From Gallionella sp. (GTDB lineage Bacteria; Pseudomonadota; Gammaproteobacteria; Burkholderiales; Gallionellaceae): 64,000 bases of DNA. Shown piece by piece: positions 36,797 through 45,021 of the stretch. The notes beneath the pieces are model-generated. The model made no database searches. It was not told the origin of the DNA and saw only the letters and a list, made by a program, of their open reading frames with translations. How positions within the stretch are numbered: the first letter of the stretch is position 1; every line of letters starts with the position of its first letter. The position numbers and the translations under genes were made by a program. The stretch covers positions 62,001 to 126,000 of the forward strand of contig JAQTWT010000002.1 in NCBI GenBank assembly GCA_028689145.1, given 5' to 3'.

Positions 36797-38895
36797 AGCG
36801 CCAGCCCCGCTTCCAGCGCCTGCAACTCCTCATCCAGCGCGGCAATCTCGCCCAGAATTACGCTCACTGCCCGCAGCTTCTCCGGCTGGTAGAAAATCTT
36901 GTTGAAGTTGATCTCCACGCCCACCACGTTTTCCAGATATTCAAACGGCTTGCTGATGTACTTCGCCATGAAGGCTGCGATGGCTGCCTGGTTGGCGGAT
37001 GCGTCCTTGTGGAAAGGAATGATCTCGTAGTCCTTCTGATAGTCGGGCGTGAGTTCCACGCTGATTTCGATGCGTTCGGGCTGAGTTTTGCTGGCGTTTT
37101 TCAGCGCGGCTTTGACAACGATTTTGCCGCAGCCCAGCACTTCTTTCTTTACGGCGGTTTCCTTGATCAGAGTTTCCCGTTCGGTATCGAAATAGTATTT
37201 CCCTACACTGGTGGTGACGACCAGCGGCTGTTCCTTGTAATCCAGGCTGGCGATGAAGGGCTTGATGTATTGCTCGAAATAAGCGGGTAGGGTGGGCAAA
37301 TTTTGCCCACCGTTTATCTCATCATCCGCGTGGGCACACAACGTTGTGCCCACCCTACAAAAGCCGTTTGCAGCGCTGGTGATGACGAATTCGGTGATTT
37401 CGCGTTCGCCGTTGCTCAGGCTGATTGGTGCGAGTTTCTCGCTGCTCTTGCCATCTTTCAATTTGGCTGCAAAGCTGTTGCCCCGTTCGTCCACGTTGGT
37501 GAGCAGGACACCCTGTTTGTTGAAGTAGAAAAACTCCTTGTCATACACGCGGGCGTAATCGTTGTCCTGGTAGGCGGTAAGCGTGGTGACGATGTCGAGG
37601 CGGCTGGCTGCATCGACTTCTTTGCGCTTGGAGCCTTTGCTTTTTTTCAGCGGTTTGAATTTTTCGCTGGCGTTGATCAGCATCACCTTGTCTTTGTGGT
37701 GCGGCTGTTTGTTTTTGTTCAGCACCCACAGATAGGTGTAAATGCCGGTGTTGAAAAACTCGTCGGTTGGCAACTGGATCACCGCTTCCACCACGTCGCT
37801 GTCCAGCATCCATTTGCGGATGTTGCTTTCCGCCGAACCGGCATCGCCGCTGAACAGCGTCGAGCCGTTGTGTACCACCACGCCCATGCCGACGCTGTCG
37901 AGCTTGGAGATGAGGTGCTGCATGAACAGCAGTTGTCCGTCCGAGATCGAGGGCACAAATTTGAAGCGCCCGGTCTTGTCGTGGGTGATGTCTTTTTCGT
38001 AACCTTTCCAGCTCACGCCATAGGGCGGATTGGCGACGACCACATCGAATTCTTCGTTGTAAAACTTGTCGTCCACCAGCGTGTTGCCGTGTTCGATTTT
38101 GGAATCGGGGCGGAAGCGGCTTTCGATCTTGGCCAGCGCGTACAGCGCGTCGTTCCAATCCTGTCCAAAAGTTTGCGTCAGGCGTTTGAATTTCTGGTTG
38201 ATGCGGTCTTCCACACCGAACAACATGTTGCCGCCGCCGCAGGTGCAGTCGTAAATTTTCAGCAGCGTGCCGGATTCCTCGATCTTGGAGGCGATGATTT
38301 CGGCGATCAGCGCGATCACATCGTCCGGCGTGTATTGCTCCCCCGCCGTTTCGGCAGAGATGTCCGCCCACTTGCGTTTGATGTGCTCTTCCAGTGTGGT
38401 GATTTCAGAGTTATTGAAAGGCTTGAGGTCGATCTCCGCCCACAGCTTGGTGTAGCCCAACAGGATTTTCTTGGCCTTGAGCTTGGTGATCACGCCCTTT
38501 ATGTCGAGGAATTTCTCGCCCTCGGTCGCGTCCACACCGAGCAGGTCTTTGGTCTCGCCGTCGAAGCCTTTGAGGTAGGCTTCAAAGTCGATATCGAAGG
38601 ATTTGTCGTTCTTGCAGATGTCGGTTAACGACTGGCCTTTTTCAAAAATGAAGATGTTGTAGCCTTGTCCTTTATCCTTGATCATGTCGTACAAATCATC
38701 CTTCTTGATCCCGGCAAATTTCTTTTCGCCGATGTCGGCCTTGAGGTCGTCAAACATCCGCACCAGGCGGCTTTCGATCATCACCAAGGCAAAGAACGGC
38801 ATCATGAATGACGGCCATTCCGATTCCTTGATGCCGCAGCCGCGCAACAAATCCGCGGTTGCCCAGATTTTTGATTCGTATTGCAGAATATTCAT
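36793..38895 (-). CDS. hsdM: Type I restriction enzyme modification subunit (HsdM) with a REP-encoded insert
   Basis: 700 residues, an adenine-N6 methyltransferase. Motif I region is YDCTCGGGNMLFG (215-227); the catalytic motif IV is NPPYG (289-293) in FDVVVANPPYGVSW. An N-terminal helical domain binds HsdS. Residues about 513-537 (RVGTTLCAHADDEINGGQNL and five more) are encoded by a 72-base REP pair lying in frame near the C-terminal part. Both flanks (TEFVITSAANGFC and YFEQYIKPFIASL) look normal, so the protein may still fold. First gene of the operon. Confidence 0.93.
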   Translation of the reverse strand: MNILQYESKIWATADLLRGCGIKESEWPSFMMPFFALVMIESRLVRMFDDLKADIGEKKFAGIKKDDLYDMIKDKGQGYNIFIFEKGQSLTDICKNDKSFDIDFEAYLKGFDGETKDLLGVDATEGEKFLDIKGVITKLKAKKILLGYTKLWAEIDLKPFNNSEITTLEEHIKRKWADISAETAGEQYTPDDVIALIAEIIASKIEESGTLLKIYDCTCGGGNMLFGVEDRINQKFKRLTQTFGQDWNDALYALAKIESRFRPDSKIEHGNTLVDDKFYNEEFDVVVANPPYGVSWKGYEKDITHDKTGRFKFVPSISDGQLLFMQHLISKLDSVGMGVVVHNGSTLFSGDAGSAESNIRKWMLDSDVVEAVIQLPTDEFFNTGIYTYLWVLNKNKQPHHKDKVMLINASEKFKPLKKSKGSKRKEVDAASRLDIVTTLTAYQDNDYARVYDKEFFYFNKQGVLLTNVDERGNSFAAKLKDGKSSEKLAPISLSNGEREITEFVITSAANGFCRVGTTLCAHADDEINGGQNLPTLPAYFEQYIKPFIASLDYKEQPLVVTTSVGKYYFDTERETLIKETAVKKEVLGCGKIVVKAALKNASKTQPERIEISVELTPDYQKDYEIIPFHKDASANQAAIAAFMAKYISKPFEYLENVVGVEINFNKIFYQPEKLRAVSVILGEIAALDEELQALEAGLAL
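37287..37358. repeat. REP pair (REPIN) inside hsdM
   Basis: GTAGGGTGGGCAAATTTTGC with CCACC at the left, and GCGTGGGCACACAACGTTGT with GCCCACCCTAC at the right, in inverted orientation. Total 72 bases, exactly 24 codons. The right half, read on the minus strand, is almost identical to the single REP at 47375-47402. Confidence 0.85.
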
Positions 38896-38993
38896 TCTGT
38901 GACCGATTCCAGTTTCAATTATTTGGCATCCGATTGGGCGGTATTATTTTTCACGGCACAAGGCTGCCGTAATTTGTGATCGACTCTGACTGT

Positions 38994-39043
38994 TCGCCGG
39001 TTATTTGCCGAATCATACCGTTAAACTCACCCCGCAGACCATG
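38994..39043. repeat. Direct repeat, copy 1
   Basis: TCGCCGGTTATTTGCCGAAT continues with CATACCGTTAAACTC and ends CGCAGACCATG. It matches the stretch at 41531-41579 with about six differences and a 1-base gap. The two copies bracket the Fic / ORF6N / MazG segment. Confidence 0.7.
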
Positions 39044-39061
39044 CCGAATTGTGACCTCAAA

Positions 39062-39087
39062 GTAGGTGGTCGCAATTTGCGACCACC
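39062..39087. repeat. Single REP palindrome with GTAG head
   Basis: GTAGGTGGTCGCAATTTGCG followed by ACCACC: a GTAG head and a perfect GGTGGTCGCAA/TTGCGACCACC hairpin in the gap between hsdM and the Fic gene. Together with the direct repeat this is all I see in the 242-base gap. Confidence 0.65.
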
Positions 39088-39137
39088 TTGGTTGCCTCGC
39101 CCGGCGCACCGCCAGCGGCTCATTATGCCTACCGCAC

Positions 39138-40301
39138 TCATAGCGCCTCGCCGCCTTCATTGAGGATATTCAAATAGCCGTCGTACACGAATACGCGGTT
39201 GCGACGCTGGCCGGTGAGTTCGCGCGCGATGCCGAGTTCCATCAGGCTTTGCATGACTTTGCCAACGGTGGGGAAACTCATGCCGGTTTCCGTGCGCAGC
39301 AGCTTGAGCGTGGCGACGGGGTGGCTGCGCAAGGCGTAGAGCACGCGCAGGGCGTTGGCGGCACCGCGCCCGGTGGCCTGAATGCGTTTGCTATCCTGCT
39401 GGAACAAGGCGATCAGCCGCTGCGCTGTTTGCACCGCGCCTTGCGCGGTTTGCTCGACACCTTCGAGAAAGAAGTCCACCCAGGCTTCCCAATCGCCCTG
39501 GGTGCGCACCCGGTCGAGCAACTCGTAATACTCGGGGCGATGCTGTTTGAAATACAGGCTGAGATAGAGCAGCGGCTGCGTCAGCAGGCCGCCCTGATGC
39601 AGCAGCAGCGCGATTAGCAGGCGACCCAGCCTGCCGTTGCCGTCGAGGAACGGGTGAATGGTTTCAAATTGCACATGCGCCAGCGCGGCCTTGATCAGCA
39701 CGGGGGTTGCAGCGGCGGGCTGGTTGAAGAATTGTTCCAGCGCGGCCATGCATGGTTCGACTTCCAGCGGCGGAGGCGGCACGAAACGGGCCTTGCCGGG
39801 GCGGGTGCCGCCGATCCAGTTCTGGCTGCGGCGGAATTCTCCCGGCGCTTTGTCGCTGCCGCGACCGCGCGCCATCAGGTGGACATGCATTTCGCGCAAC
39901 AGTCGGTTGCACAGCGGGAAGTCTGCGCGCAGGCGCGCCATGCCATGTTCCAGCGCGGCGAGGTAATTGGATACTTCCACCACGTCGTCAAAAGGCGCGC
40001 CGGGCACTTCGTCCAGCTCGAACAGCAACAGGTCGGACAACGAGGATTGCGTGCCTTCGATCTGCGAGGACAATACGGCTTCGCGGCGCACGTAGGCGTA
40101 CAGAAAAAGCTGTGGATCGGGGAGCAGTGTGCTTACGCTGTCAAGCCGCCCGAGCGCCAGCGTGGCGCGTTCGAGCAGACGCTGCCGCGCCTCGTTTATT
40201 TCCAGCGCAGGGGTGGGCGGCAATGGGTTGGGCACAAAGGCATTCACCATTTCTCCGCCTGCTGGGCTGGAGATATATCGACCGGTGATGTCTCTGTGCA
40301 T
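39138..40301 (-). CDS. Fic family protein with N-terminal inhibitory motif
   Basis: 387 residues. The Fic core is HPFLDGNGRLGR (216-227), the complete catalytic motif for AMP transfer. The autoinhibitory motif S-x-x-x-E-G is present in LSSQIEG (Ser78-Gly83), so the enzyme carries its own antitoxin-like helix. A C-terminal winged-helix domain (about 310-385) may bind DNA. An AT-rich inverted repeat lies 25 bases upstream of the ATG, which fits autoregulation. The target protein is unknown. Confidence 0.92.
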   Translation of the reverse strand: MHRDITGRYISSPAGGEMVNAFVPNPLPPTPALEINEARQRLLERATLALGRLDSVSTLLPDPQLFLYAYVRREAVLSSQIEGTQSSLSDLLLFELDEVPGAPFDDVVEVSNYLAALEHGMARLRADFPLCNRLLREMHVHLMARGRGSDKAPGEFRRSQNWIGGTRPGKARFVPPPPLEVEPCMAALEQFFNQPAAATPVLIKAALAHVQFETIHPFLDGNGRLGRLLIALLLHQGGLLTQPLLYLSLYFKQHRPEYYELLDRVRTQGDWEAWVDFFLEGVEQTAQGAVQTAQRLIALFQQDSKRIQATGRGAANALRVLYALRSHPVATLKLLRTETGMSFPTVGKVMQSLMELGIARELTGQRRNRVFVYDGYLNILNEGGEAL

Positions 40302-40325
40302 GGTGTGAGCCTTTAATAAGAAATC

Positions 40326-40346
40326 TTGTTATTTAAATTATAACAA
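40326..40346. promoter_or_regulatory. Candidate operator upstream of the Fic gene
   Basis: TTGTTAT TTAAATT ATAACAA: perfect 7-base arms around an AT spacer, 25-45 bases before the Fic start codon. The position and the winged-helix domain of the Fic protein suggest autoregulation; this is inference. Confidence 0.5.
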
Positions 40347-40363
40347 TTTTCTTTAATAAAAGA

Positions 40364-40483
40364 CTATTTTTGCAGCTGATATCCCAGCTTCGCGCTCAAG
40401 GCGGCCACGTTGCCGGTCAGTACGGGTAGCGGGGTTTCGTTGCGTTCGGCCAGCTCTTTCACGCGCCGGGTGAAAACAGCATC
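40364..40483 (-). pseudogene. C-terminal relic of a second HsdM
   Basis: The minus strand reads DAVFTRRVKELAERNETPLP, then VLTGNVAALSAKLGYQLQK and a stop. The pattern RVKELAERxxTPLPxLTxxVxxLxxxxxxHL is the usual end of a different type I HsdM subfamily. No methyltransferase domain precedes it; instead the end of the ORF6N gene overlaps its 5' border in another frame. I interpret it as the remnant of an older RM locus. The family match is from memory. Confidence 0.5.
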
Positions 40484-41024
40484 ACTTTTCTTTCCACGGC
40501 GCAAAGCCGATAGGACGTTTCTTTTTCGGCTCCGCGGGAGCCATCAGTTCGCGGATGGCGCTGATAATCTCGGCTATAGCACGGTCATGCGCGCCAACCT
40601 TGCGCTCCAGTTGATTGAGCTTTTGCGCCAGTTCCTTGTGCTCGGCAATCAGCTCGCGCAAGCGGACAAATGCGCGCACCACCATCAGGCTGACTTCGAC
40701 GGCACGCTCCGATTTCAACACGTTGCCCAGCATCAGTGCGCCGTGCTCGGTGAAGGCATAGGGCATGTATTTCCGGTGTTGGCCGCGACCGGTCTTTAAG
40801 GTCACAAATTGTGATCTTAAAGAAGCATATTCTTCGAGAGTGAGTTGAAACATGAAATCTTCCGGGAACCGTTCAGCATTCCGCTTAACGGCTTGGTTAA
40901 ATGCCCTGGTTTCCACGCCATACAGTTCCGCCAGATCGGCATCCAGCATGACCTTCTGTCCACGGAGGGGCAGGATTTTTGCTTCGATGTTTCCTGTAGC
41001 GATGAGCGCGTTCTTGCCTGTCAT
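40482..41024 (-). CDS. ORF6N-domain DNA-binding protein
   Basis: 180 residues. The ORF6N domain (about 13-100) is clear: ILPLRGQKVMLDADLAELYGV, then FNQAVKRNAERFPEDFMFQL and YAFTEHGALMLGNVL. A C-terminal coiled coil (about 115-160) and a basic tail follow. Such proteins occur in phages and defence islands and are thought to bind DNA. The role here is unknown. Its end joins the hsdM relic, suggesting that an insertion or deletion placed them together. Confidence 0.88.
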   Translation of the reverse strand: MTGKNALIATGNIEAKILPLRGQKVMLDADLAELYGVETRAFNQAVKRNAERFPEDFMFQLTLEEYASLRSQFVTLKTGRGQHRKYMPYAFTEHGALMLGNVLKSERAVEVSLMVVRAFVRLRELIAEHKELAQKLNQLERKVGAHDRAIAEIISAIRELMAPAEPKKKRPIGFAPWKEK

Positions 41025-41131
41025 AACCTGCCCCGTATCCCTGCTTGTTGTGCAGTGTCGCGAATGCTAACAGATTTGGGCAAATGGATGGTCTGGCTAC
41101 CCCTATGTATGGCTGTTGTTGGGGAGTTGTT

Positions 41132-41482
41132 TTATTTGGCTTCGGTGTATTTTTTTGAGCTGCCGCGCACTTCTTCAGCGGGATATTTCTTGGCGTTAAG
41201 GTCAATCTTTTTGTTGGCCGCATCCAGCAGGTCGACATTGAGTTTGTCGGCAATTTGGATCAGGTAGATTTGTATGTCGGCGAGTTCTTCCCGCACCTGT
41301 TGCAATTGTTCGGGTTGCAGCGCTTTGGACTGTTCTTCGGTGAGCCATTGGAAATGCTCAACCAATTCTGCCGCTTCAACAATCAGGGCCATTGAAATGT
41401 TTTTCGGGGAATGGAATTGCTCCCATCCGCGGGCTGCAGCGAAGGCGCGCAGCCGTATTTTGATAGATTCGAGGTCGTTCAT
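41132..41482 (-). CDS. MazG-like nucleotide pyrophosphohydrolase
   Basis: 116 residues of the MazG/RS21-C6 superfamily. The metal-binding helices have E-x-x-E in IVEAAELVEHFQW (Glu36, Glu39) and E-x-x-D in VREELADI (Glu66, Asp69). These enzymes hydrolyse non-canonical or excess nucleoside triphosphates, and this small form resembles dCTPase-type members. It lies within the segment bounded by the two direct repeats. Confidence 0.88.
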   Translation of the reverse strand: MNDLESIKIRLRAFAAARGWEQFHSPKNISMALIVEAAELVEHFQWLTEEQSKALQPEQLQQVREELADIQIYLIQIADKLNVDLLDAANKKIDLNAKKYPAEEVRGSSKKYTEAK

Positions 41483-41530
41483 GTCGTCACCGGTAAATGT
41501 GGTCGCGGGGCAGGGATGGAAGCAATTTTC

Positions 41531-41579
41531 TCGTCGGTTATTTGTCGAATCATACCGTTAACCCATCCCACAGACCATG
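41531..41579. repeat. Direct repeat, copy 2
   Basis: TCGTCGGTTATTTGTCGAAT continues with CATACCGTTAACCC and ends CACAGACCATG. Same orientation as the copy at 38994-39043. Confidence 0.7.
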
Positions 41580-41600
41580 TCATGTCAATGTTATTGCCGG

Positions 41601-42035
41601 TTATGGGTTGAGCATTTTCATGAGTTGGTCGGCGGTGATGATGGGGCAGACAAACTGGCCGGCGAGGCTCAGCAAGTCCTGATCGCCGCTCACCAGATAA
41701 TCCGCCTTGCCCGCGATGGCGAGTTGCAGAAACGGCAAGTCGAATTTGTCGCGGCACGCGGGCGTTGCAGGAGGTTTGGCGGGCATGCGCACCGTGGCGC
41801 AGTAAGGCAGATAGTCGGCCAGCAGCTCTTGCCGGTCTTCTGCGGAGAGTTTGAATTTCGGGTAGCCCAGCACACGGATCAGCTCTGCGGCAGTGACGCT
41901 CGACAGTAGTGGCTGGCAGCGTGTGCCTTGCCACGCAAGGCGCAGCGGCGACAATCGCCCCTGCGCAAATACCAGCGCGGATAACACCAGGTTGGTGTCG
42001 ATGACTACGCGGGGCAGGTGTTTTGAACGCGGCAT
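41601..42035 (-). CDS. PIN-domain toxin
   Basis: 144 residues, probably an RNase toxin of the VapC/PIN (COG1569) type. The acidic active-site residues are Asp13 in VVIDTNLVLSAL, Glu51 in TAAELIRVL, Asp96 or Asp99 in CRDKFDLPFL, and Asp118/Asp120 in SGDQDLL. The ATG at 42035 overlaps the stop of the antitoxin gene by one base, which identifies the start and indicates translational coupling. Confidence 0.9.
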   Translation of the reverse strand: MPRSKHLPRVVIDTNLVLSALVFAQGRLSPLRLAWQGTRCQPLLSSVTAAELIRVLGYPKFKLSAEDRQELLADYLPYCATVRMPAKPPATPACRDKFDLPFLQLAIAGKADYLVSGDQDLLSLAGQFVCPIITADQLMKMLNP

Positions 42036-42280
42036 TACTTCGCGGATTTTTTGGATGCAGGGGATTTTTGCGCCCATGCGACCGCATCGGCAATGTCCTG
42101 CTCATCCAGATCCAGCTCGGCGAGTTTGGCGCGCACCGCATCGCCGCGCTGGATGCGCACCGGGGTGAGCACTATCTGTCCGTTGCGTGTTTCCACGTCG
42201 AAGTATTCCGCGGGGCCAATCGCGCTGGTGATGCTCTTGGGCAGGGTGAGTTGGTTTTTGGAAGTCATTTTGGCGAGCAT
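42035..42280 (-). CDS. AbrB/MazE-type antitoxin
   Basis: 81 residues with a swapped-hairpin DNA-binding N-terminus: MLAKMTSKNQLTLPKSI, ...GQIVLTPV. The C-terminal half should bind and neutralise the PIN toxin encoded next. GGAGAAATGTC precedes the ATG, and an inverted repeat upstream is a likely operator. Confidence 0.9.
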   Translation of the reverse strand: MLAKMTSKNQLTLPKSITSAIGPAEYFDVETRNGQIVLTPVRIQRGDAVRAKLAELDLDEQDIADAVAWAQKSPASKKSAK

Positions 42281-42299
42281 GACATTTCTCCAATTAGTT

Positions 42300-42320
42300 A
42301 AAGTAAGGAATTCTTACTTT
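42300..42320. promoter_or_regulatory. Candidate operator of the AbrB/PIN operon
   Basis: AAAGTAAG GAATT CTTACTTT: perfect 8-base arms, 20-40 bases upstream of the antitoxin start. AbrB-type antitoxins typically repress their own promoter through such palindromes. Confidence 0.55.
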
Positions 42321-42412
42321 ATGCTTTTTGCCGCAAACAATCAAGCCGGGTTGCCTGTTAATGTGTTGCGCGGGTAAATCCGCTGCCTGCGCGACATACA
42401 ACCACCGGGCGC

Positions 42413-42440
42413 AAAAAAGGCGGCCCGAAGCCGCCTTTTT
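42413..42440 (-). terminator. Bidirectional Rho-independent terminator after fba
   Basis: AAAAAAGGCGGC CCGAA GCCGCCTTTTT: a G+C-rich stem with A and T runs on its two sides, so it can end transcription from either strand. It lies about 20 bases downstream of the fba stop. Confidence 0.85.
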
Positions 42441-42459
42441 CATGGAGATACGCCTGTGC

Positions 42460-43524
42460 TTACTTGACGATGGCGTTCAGTTCGCCCTTGCTGTAGCGGG
42501 TTGCCATTGCTTCCAGCGAGATCGGTTTGATCTTGCCTGCCTGACCCGCTGCGCCGAAGGCTTCGTAACGCGTTTTGCAGATTTCTTTCATCGCCTTGGT
42601 GGTGGCGGCGAGGAATTTGCGCGGGTCGAAGTCCTTGGGGTTTTGCGCCAGGTAGCGGCGGGTCGCGCCGGTGGAGGCCATGCGCAGGTCGGTGTCGATG
42701 TTGACTTTGCGCACGCCATTCTTGATGCCTTCGACGATTTCTTCGACCGGTACGCCGTAGGTTTCGCCCATCGCGCCGCCGAATTCGTTGATGATCTTGA
42801 GCCATTCCTGCGGCACGCTGGAGGAGCCGTGCATCACCAGATGGGTGTTCGGGATGCGCGCATGGATTTCCTTGATACGGTCGATACGCAGCACTGCGCC
42901 GGTGGGCGGACGGGTGAATTTGTATGCGCCGTGGCTGGTGCCGATGGCGATTGCCAATGCGTCCACTTGGGTCGCCTTGACGAATTCGGCGGCTTCGTCC
43001 GGGTCGGTCAGCAGTTGCGAATGATCGAGCGTGCCTTCCGCGCCGTGGCCGTCTTCCTTTTCGCCTTTGCCGGATTCCAGCGAGCCGAGGCAGCCCAGTT
43101 CGCCTTCGACGGATACGCCGACCGCGTGGGAAATTTCCGCCACCTGACGGGTAACGTTGACGTTGTATTCGAAGCTGGACGGTGTCTTGCCGTCACTCAT
43201 CAGCGAGCCGTCCATCATCACGCTGGAGAAGCCGGAGCGAATCGACTGGATGCAAATGGAGGGCGATGCGCCGTGATCCTGATGCATCACCACCGGGATG
43301 TGCGGATACATTTCCACCGCAGCTTCGATCAGGTGGCGCAGAAATGCTTCACCGGCATATTTGCGCGCACCGGCGGAGCCTTGCATGATTACCGGGCTGT
43401 TGGTTTCATCGGCCGCTTCCATGATGGCCTTGACCTGTTCGAGATTGTTCACGTTGAACGCGGGCAGGCCGTAGCCGTGTTCCGCAGCGTGGTCGAGAAG
43501 TTGACGCATAGATACGAGTGCCAT
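42460..43524 (-). CDS. fba: Class II fructose-bisphosphate aldolase
   Basis: 354 residues. It cleaves or forms fructose 1,6-bisphosphate, and in Calvin-cycle organisms also sedoheptulose 1,7-bisphosphate. The zinc site begins at HQDHG (81-85), and [12 protein letters not shown] and SSVMMDGSL are class II features. Together with [19 protein letters not shown] this matches the CbbA-like group found in autotrophic betaproteobacteria. Last gene of the tkt-gap-pgk-pyk-fba operon. Confidence 0.95.
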   Translation of the reverse strand: MALVSMRQLLDHAAEHGYGLPAFNVNNLEQVKAIMEAADETNSPVIMQGSAGARKYAGEAFLRHLIEAAVEMYPHIPVVMHQDHGASPSICIQSIRSGFSSVMMDGSLMSDGKTPSSFEYNVNVTRQVAEISHAVGVSVEGELGCLGSLESGKGEKEDGHGAEGTLDHSQLLTDPDEAAEFVKATQVDALAIAIGTSHGAYKFTRPPTGAVLRIDRIKEIHARIPNTHLVMHGSSSVPQEWLKIINEFGGAMGETYGVPVEEIVEGIKNGVRKVNIDTDLRMASTGATRRYLAQNPKDFDPRKFLAATTKAMKEICKTRYEAFGAAGQAGKIKPISLEAMATRYSKGELNAIVK

Positions 43525-43567
43525 TTTGTTTTCTCCTGATTAAAATAAATTCAAATTTGTAATGCGG

Positions 43568-45007
43568 TTAACTCTTGCGATGTTCGCCGATGCGCATGAT
43601 TTTCATGGTGTTGGTATGGCCGGTTTTGCCCGAGGCTTCGCCCATCGTCATCACCACCATGTCGCCTTCTTTCACACGGCCCAGATTCAACAGTGTTTCC
43701 TCGATCTGGTGCCATTCCTCGATTTGTCCGCGGCCTTTGGAATGGAACTCGATGGGGTGCACGCCGCTGAACAGCGTCACCTTGCTCAGGGTTTCCTTCA
43801 GCGGGGTCAGCGCGAAAATCGGTGCACCGGCATTCATGCGCGACATCCACAACGGGGTCGAACCGGATTGCGTCAACGCGACAATCGCTTTGACTTTGAA
43901 ATGCGACGCGGCAAACAGCGCAGACATGGCGATGGACTGGTCGACGCGCGCAAACTCTTTTTGCGTGACGCGGCGATCGAACACATGCGCATCCACTTCG
44001 CACTCGGCCTTGAGACAGATGCGCGCCATGGCTTCGATGGTTTCCACCGGATATTCGCCTACCGCGGTTTCCGCCGAGAGCATCACCGCATCGGTGCCGT
44101 CCAGCACCGCGTTGGCCACGTCGGAAACTTCCGCGCGGGTCGGGATCGGGCTGTTGATCATCGACTCCATCATTTGCGTGGCGGTGATCACCAGCCGGTT
44201 TTTCTCGCGCGCCATTTTAATCATGCGCTTCTGCAGGCCCGGCACCGCGGCATCGCCGACTTCCACCGACAGATCGCCGCGCGCCACCATGATGGCATCC
44301 GATGCCTCGATGACTTCATCCAGCACGGTGATGGCTTCGGCGCGCTCAATCTTGGCCATCAGCAGGCTCTTGCCGCCTGCTGCGTGCATCAGCTTGCGCG
44401 CCAGTTTCATGTCGTCCGCCGAACGCGGGAAGGATACCGCCAGATAGTCGGCCTTGATCAGCGCGGCGGTCTTGATGTCTTCCTTGTCTTTGTCAGTCAG
44501 CGCAGGTGCGGTCAGTCCGCCGCCCTTGCGGTTGATGCCCTTGTTGTTGGACAACACGCCGCCGCGCACCACCTTGCATACGATCTCAGTACCCTTGACT
44601 TCGACCACATCGAATTCCAGCATGCCGTCGTTGAGCAACAGCACCGAGCCGCTGCTGACGTCGTTGGGCAACTCCTTGTAATCCAGGCCAACGCGTTCCT
44701 GATTGCCGAGACCGTCCCATGCCGCGTCAAGAATAAAGATGTCGCCCTTATTCAGCACGATCTTGTCGTTCTCGAATTTGCGCACGCGGATCTTCGGGCC
44801 TTGCAGATCGGCCAGAATGCCCACGGTGCGACCTACTCTGGCAGCTGCTGCACGCACTGTTTCTGCGCGCTTGACATGGTCTTCTACCGAGCCGTGCGAG
44901 AAGTTCATCCGTACCAGATCAACACCGGCGCGAATCATGTTCTCCAGTACTTCCGGGGAGCTGGAAGCCGGGCCGAGGGTTGCAACAATTTTCGTTCTGC
45001 GTAGCAT
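43568..45007 (-). CDS. pyk: Pyruvate kinase
   Basis: 479 residues. MLRRTKIVATLGPASS, RMNFSHG, AKIERAEAI (catalytic Lys region), MVARGDLSVEV and ATQMMESMI are all canonical. It converts phosphoenolpyruvate to pyruvate with ATP formation. It sits between pgk (14 bases upstream) and fba (43 bases downstream). Confidence 0.96.
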   Translation of the reverse strand: MLRRTKIVATLGPASSSPEVLENMIRAGVDLVRMNFSHGSVEDHVKRAETVRAAAARVGRTVGILADLQGPKIRVRKFENDKIVLNKGDIFILDAAWDGLGNQERVGLDYKELPNDVSSGSVLLLNDGMLEFDVVEVKGTEIVCKVVRGGVLSNNKGINRKGGGLTAPALTDKDKEDIKTAALIKADYLAVSFPRSADDMKLARKLMHAAGGKSLLMAKIERAEAITVLDEVIEASDAIMVARGDLSVEVGDAAVPGLQKRMIKMAREKNRLVITATQMMESMINSPIPTRAEVSDVANAVLDGTDAVMLSAETAVGEYPVETIEAMARICLKAECEVDAHVFDRRVTQKEFARVDQSIAMSALFAASHFKVKAIVALTQSGSTPLWMSRMNAGAPIFALTPLKETLSKVTLFSGVHPIEFHSKGRGQIEEWHQIEETLLNLGRVKEGDMVVMTMGEASGKTGHTNTMKIMRIGEHRKS

Positions 45008-45021
45008 GAGATCCTTTTATA

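Noticed and set aside
37303..38628. Plus-strand frame opposite hsdM
   Set aside because: Antisense to a clear methyltransferase gene; composition is atypical.
38951..39160. Small minus-strand protein (69 codons) upstream of hsdM
   Set aside because: It spans the direct repeat and a REP palindrome; its apparent similarity to the frame at 41479-42141 is just the shared repeat.
43562..45004. Long plus-strand reading frame of about 480 codons opposite pyk
   Set aside because: It is the mirror of a canonical pyruvate kinase gene; its translation is His/Gln/Arg-rich with no recognisable domain.
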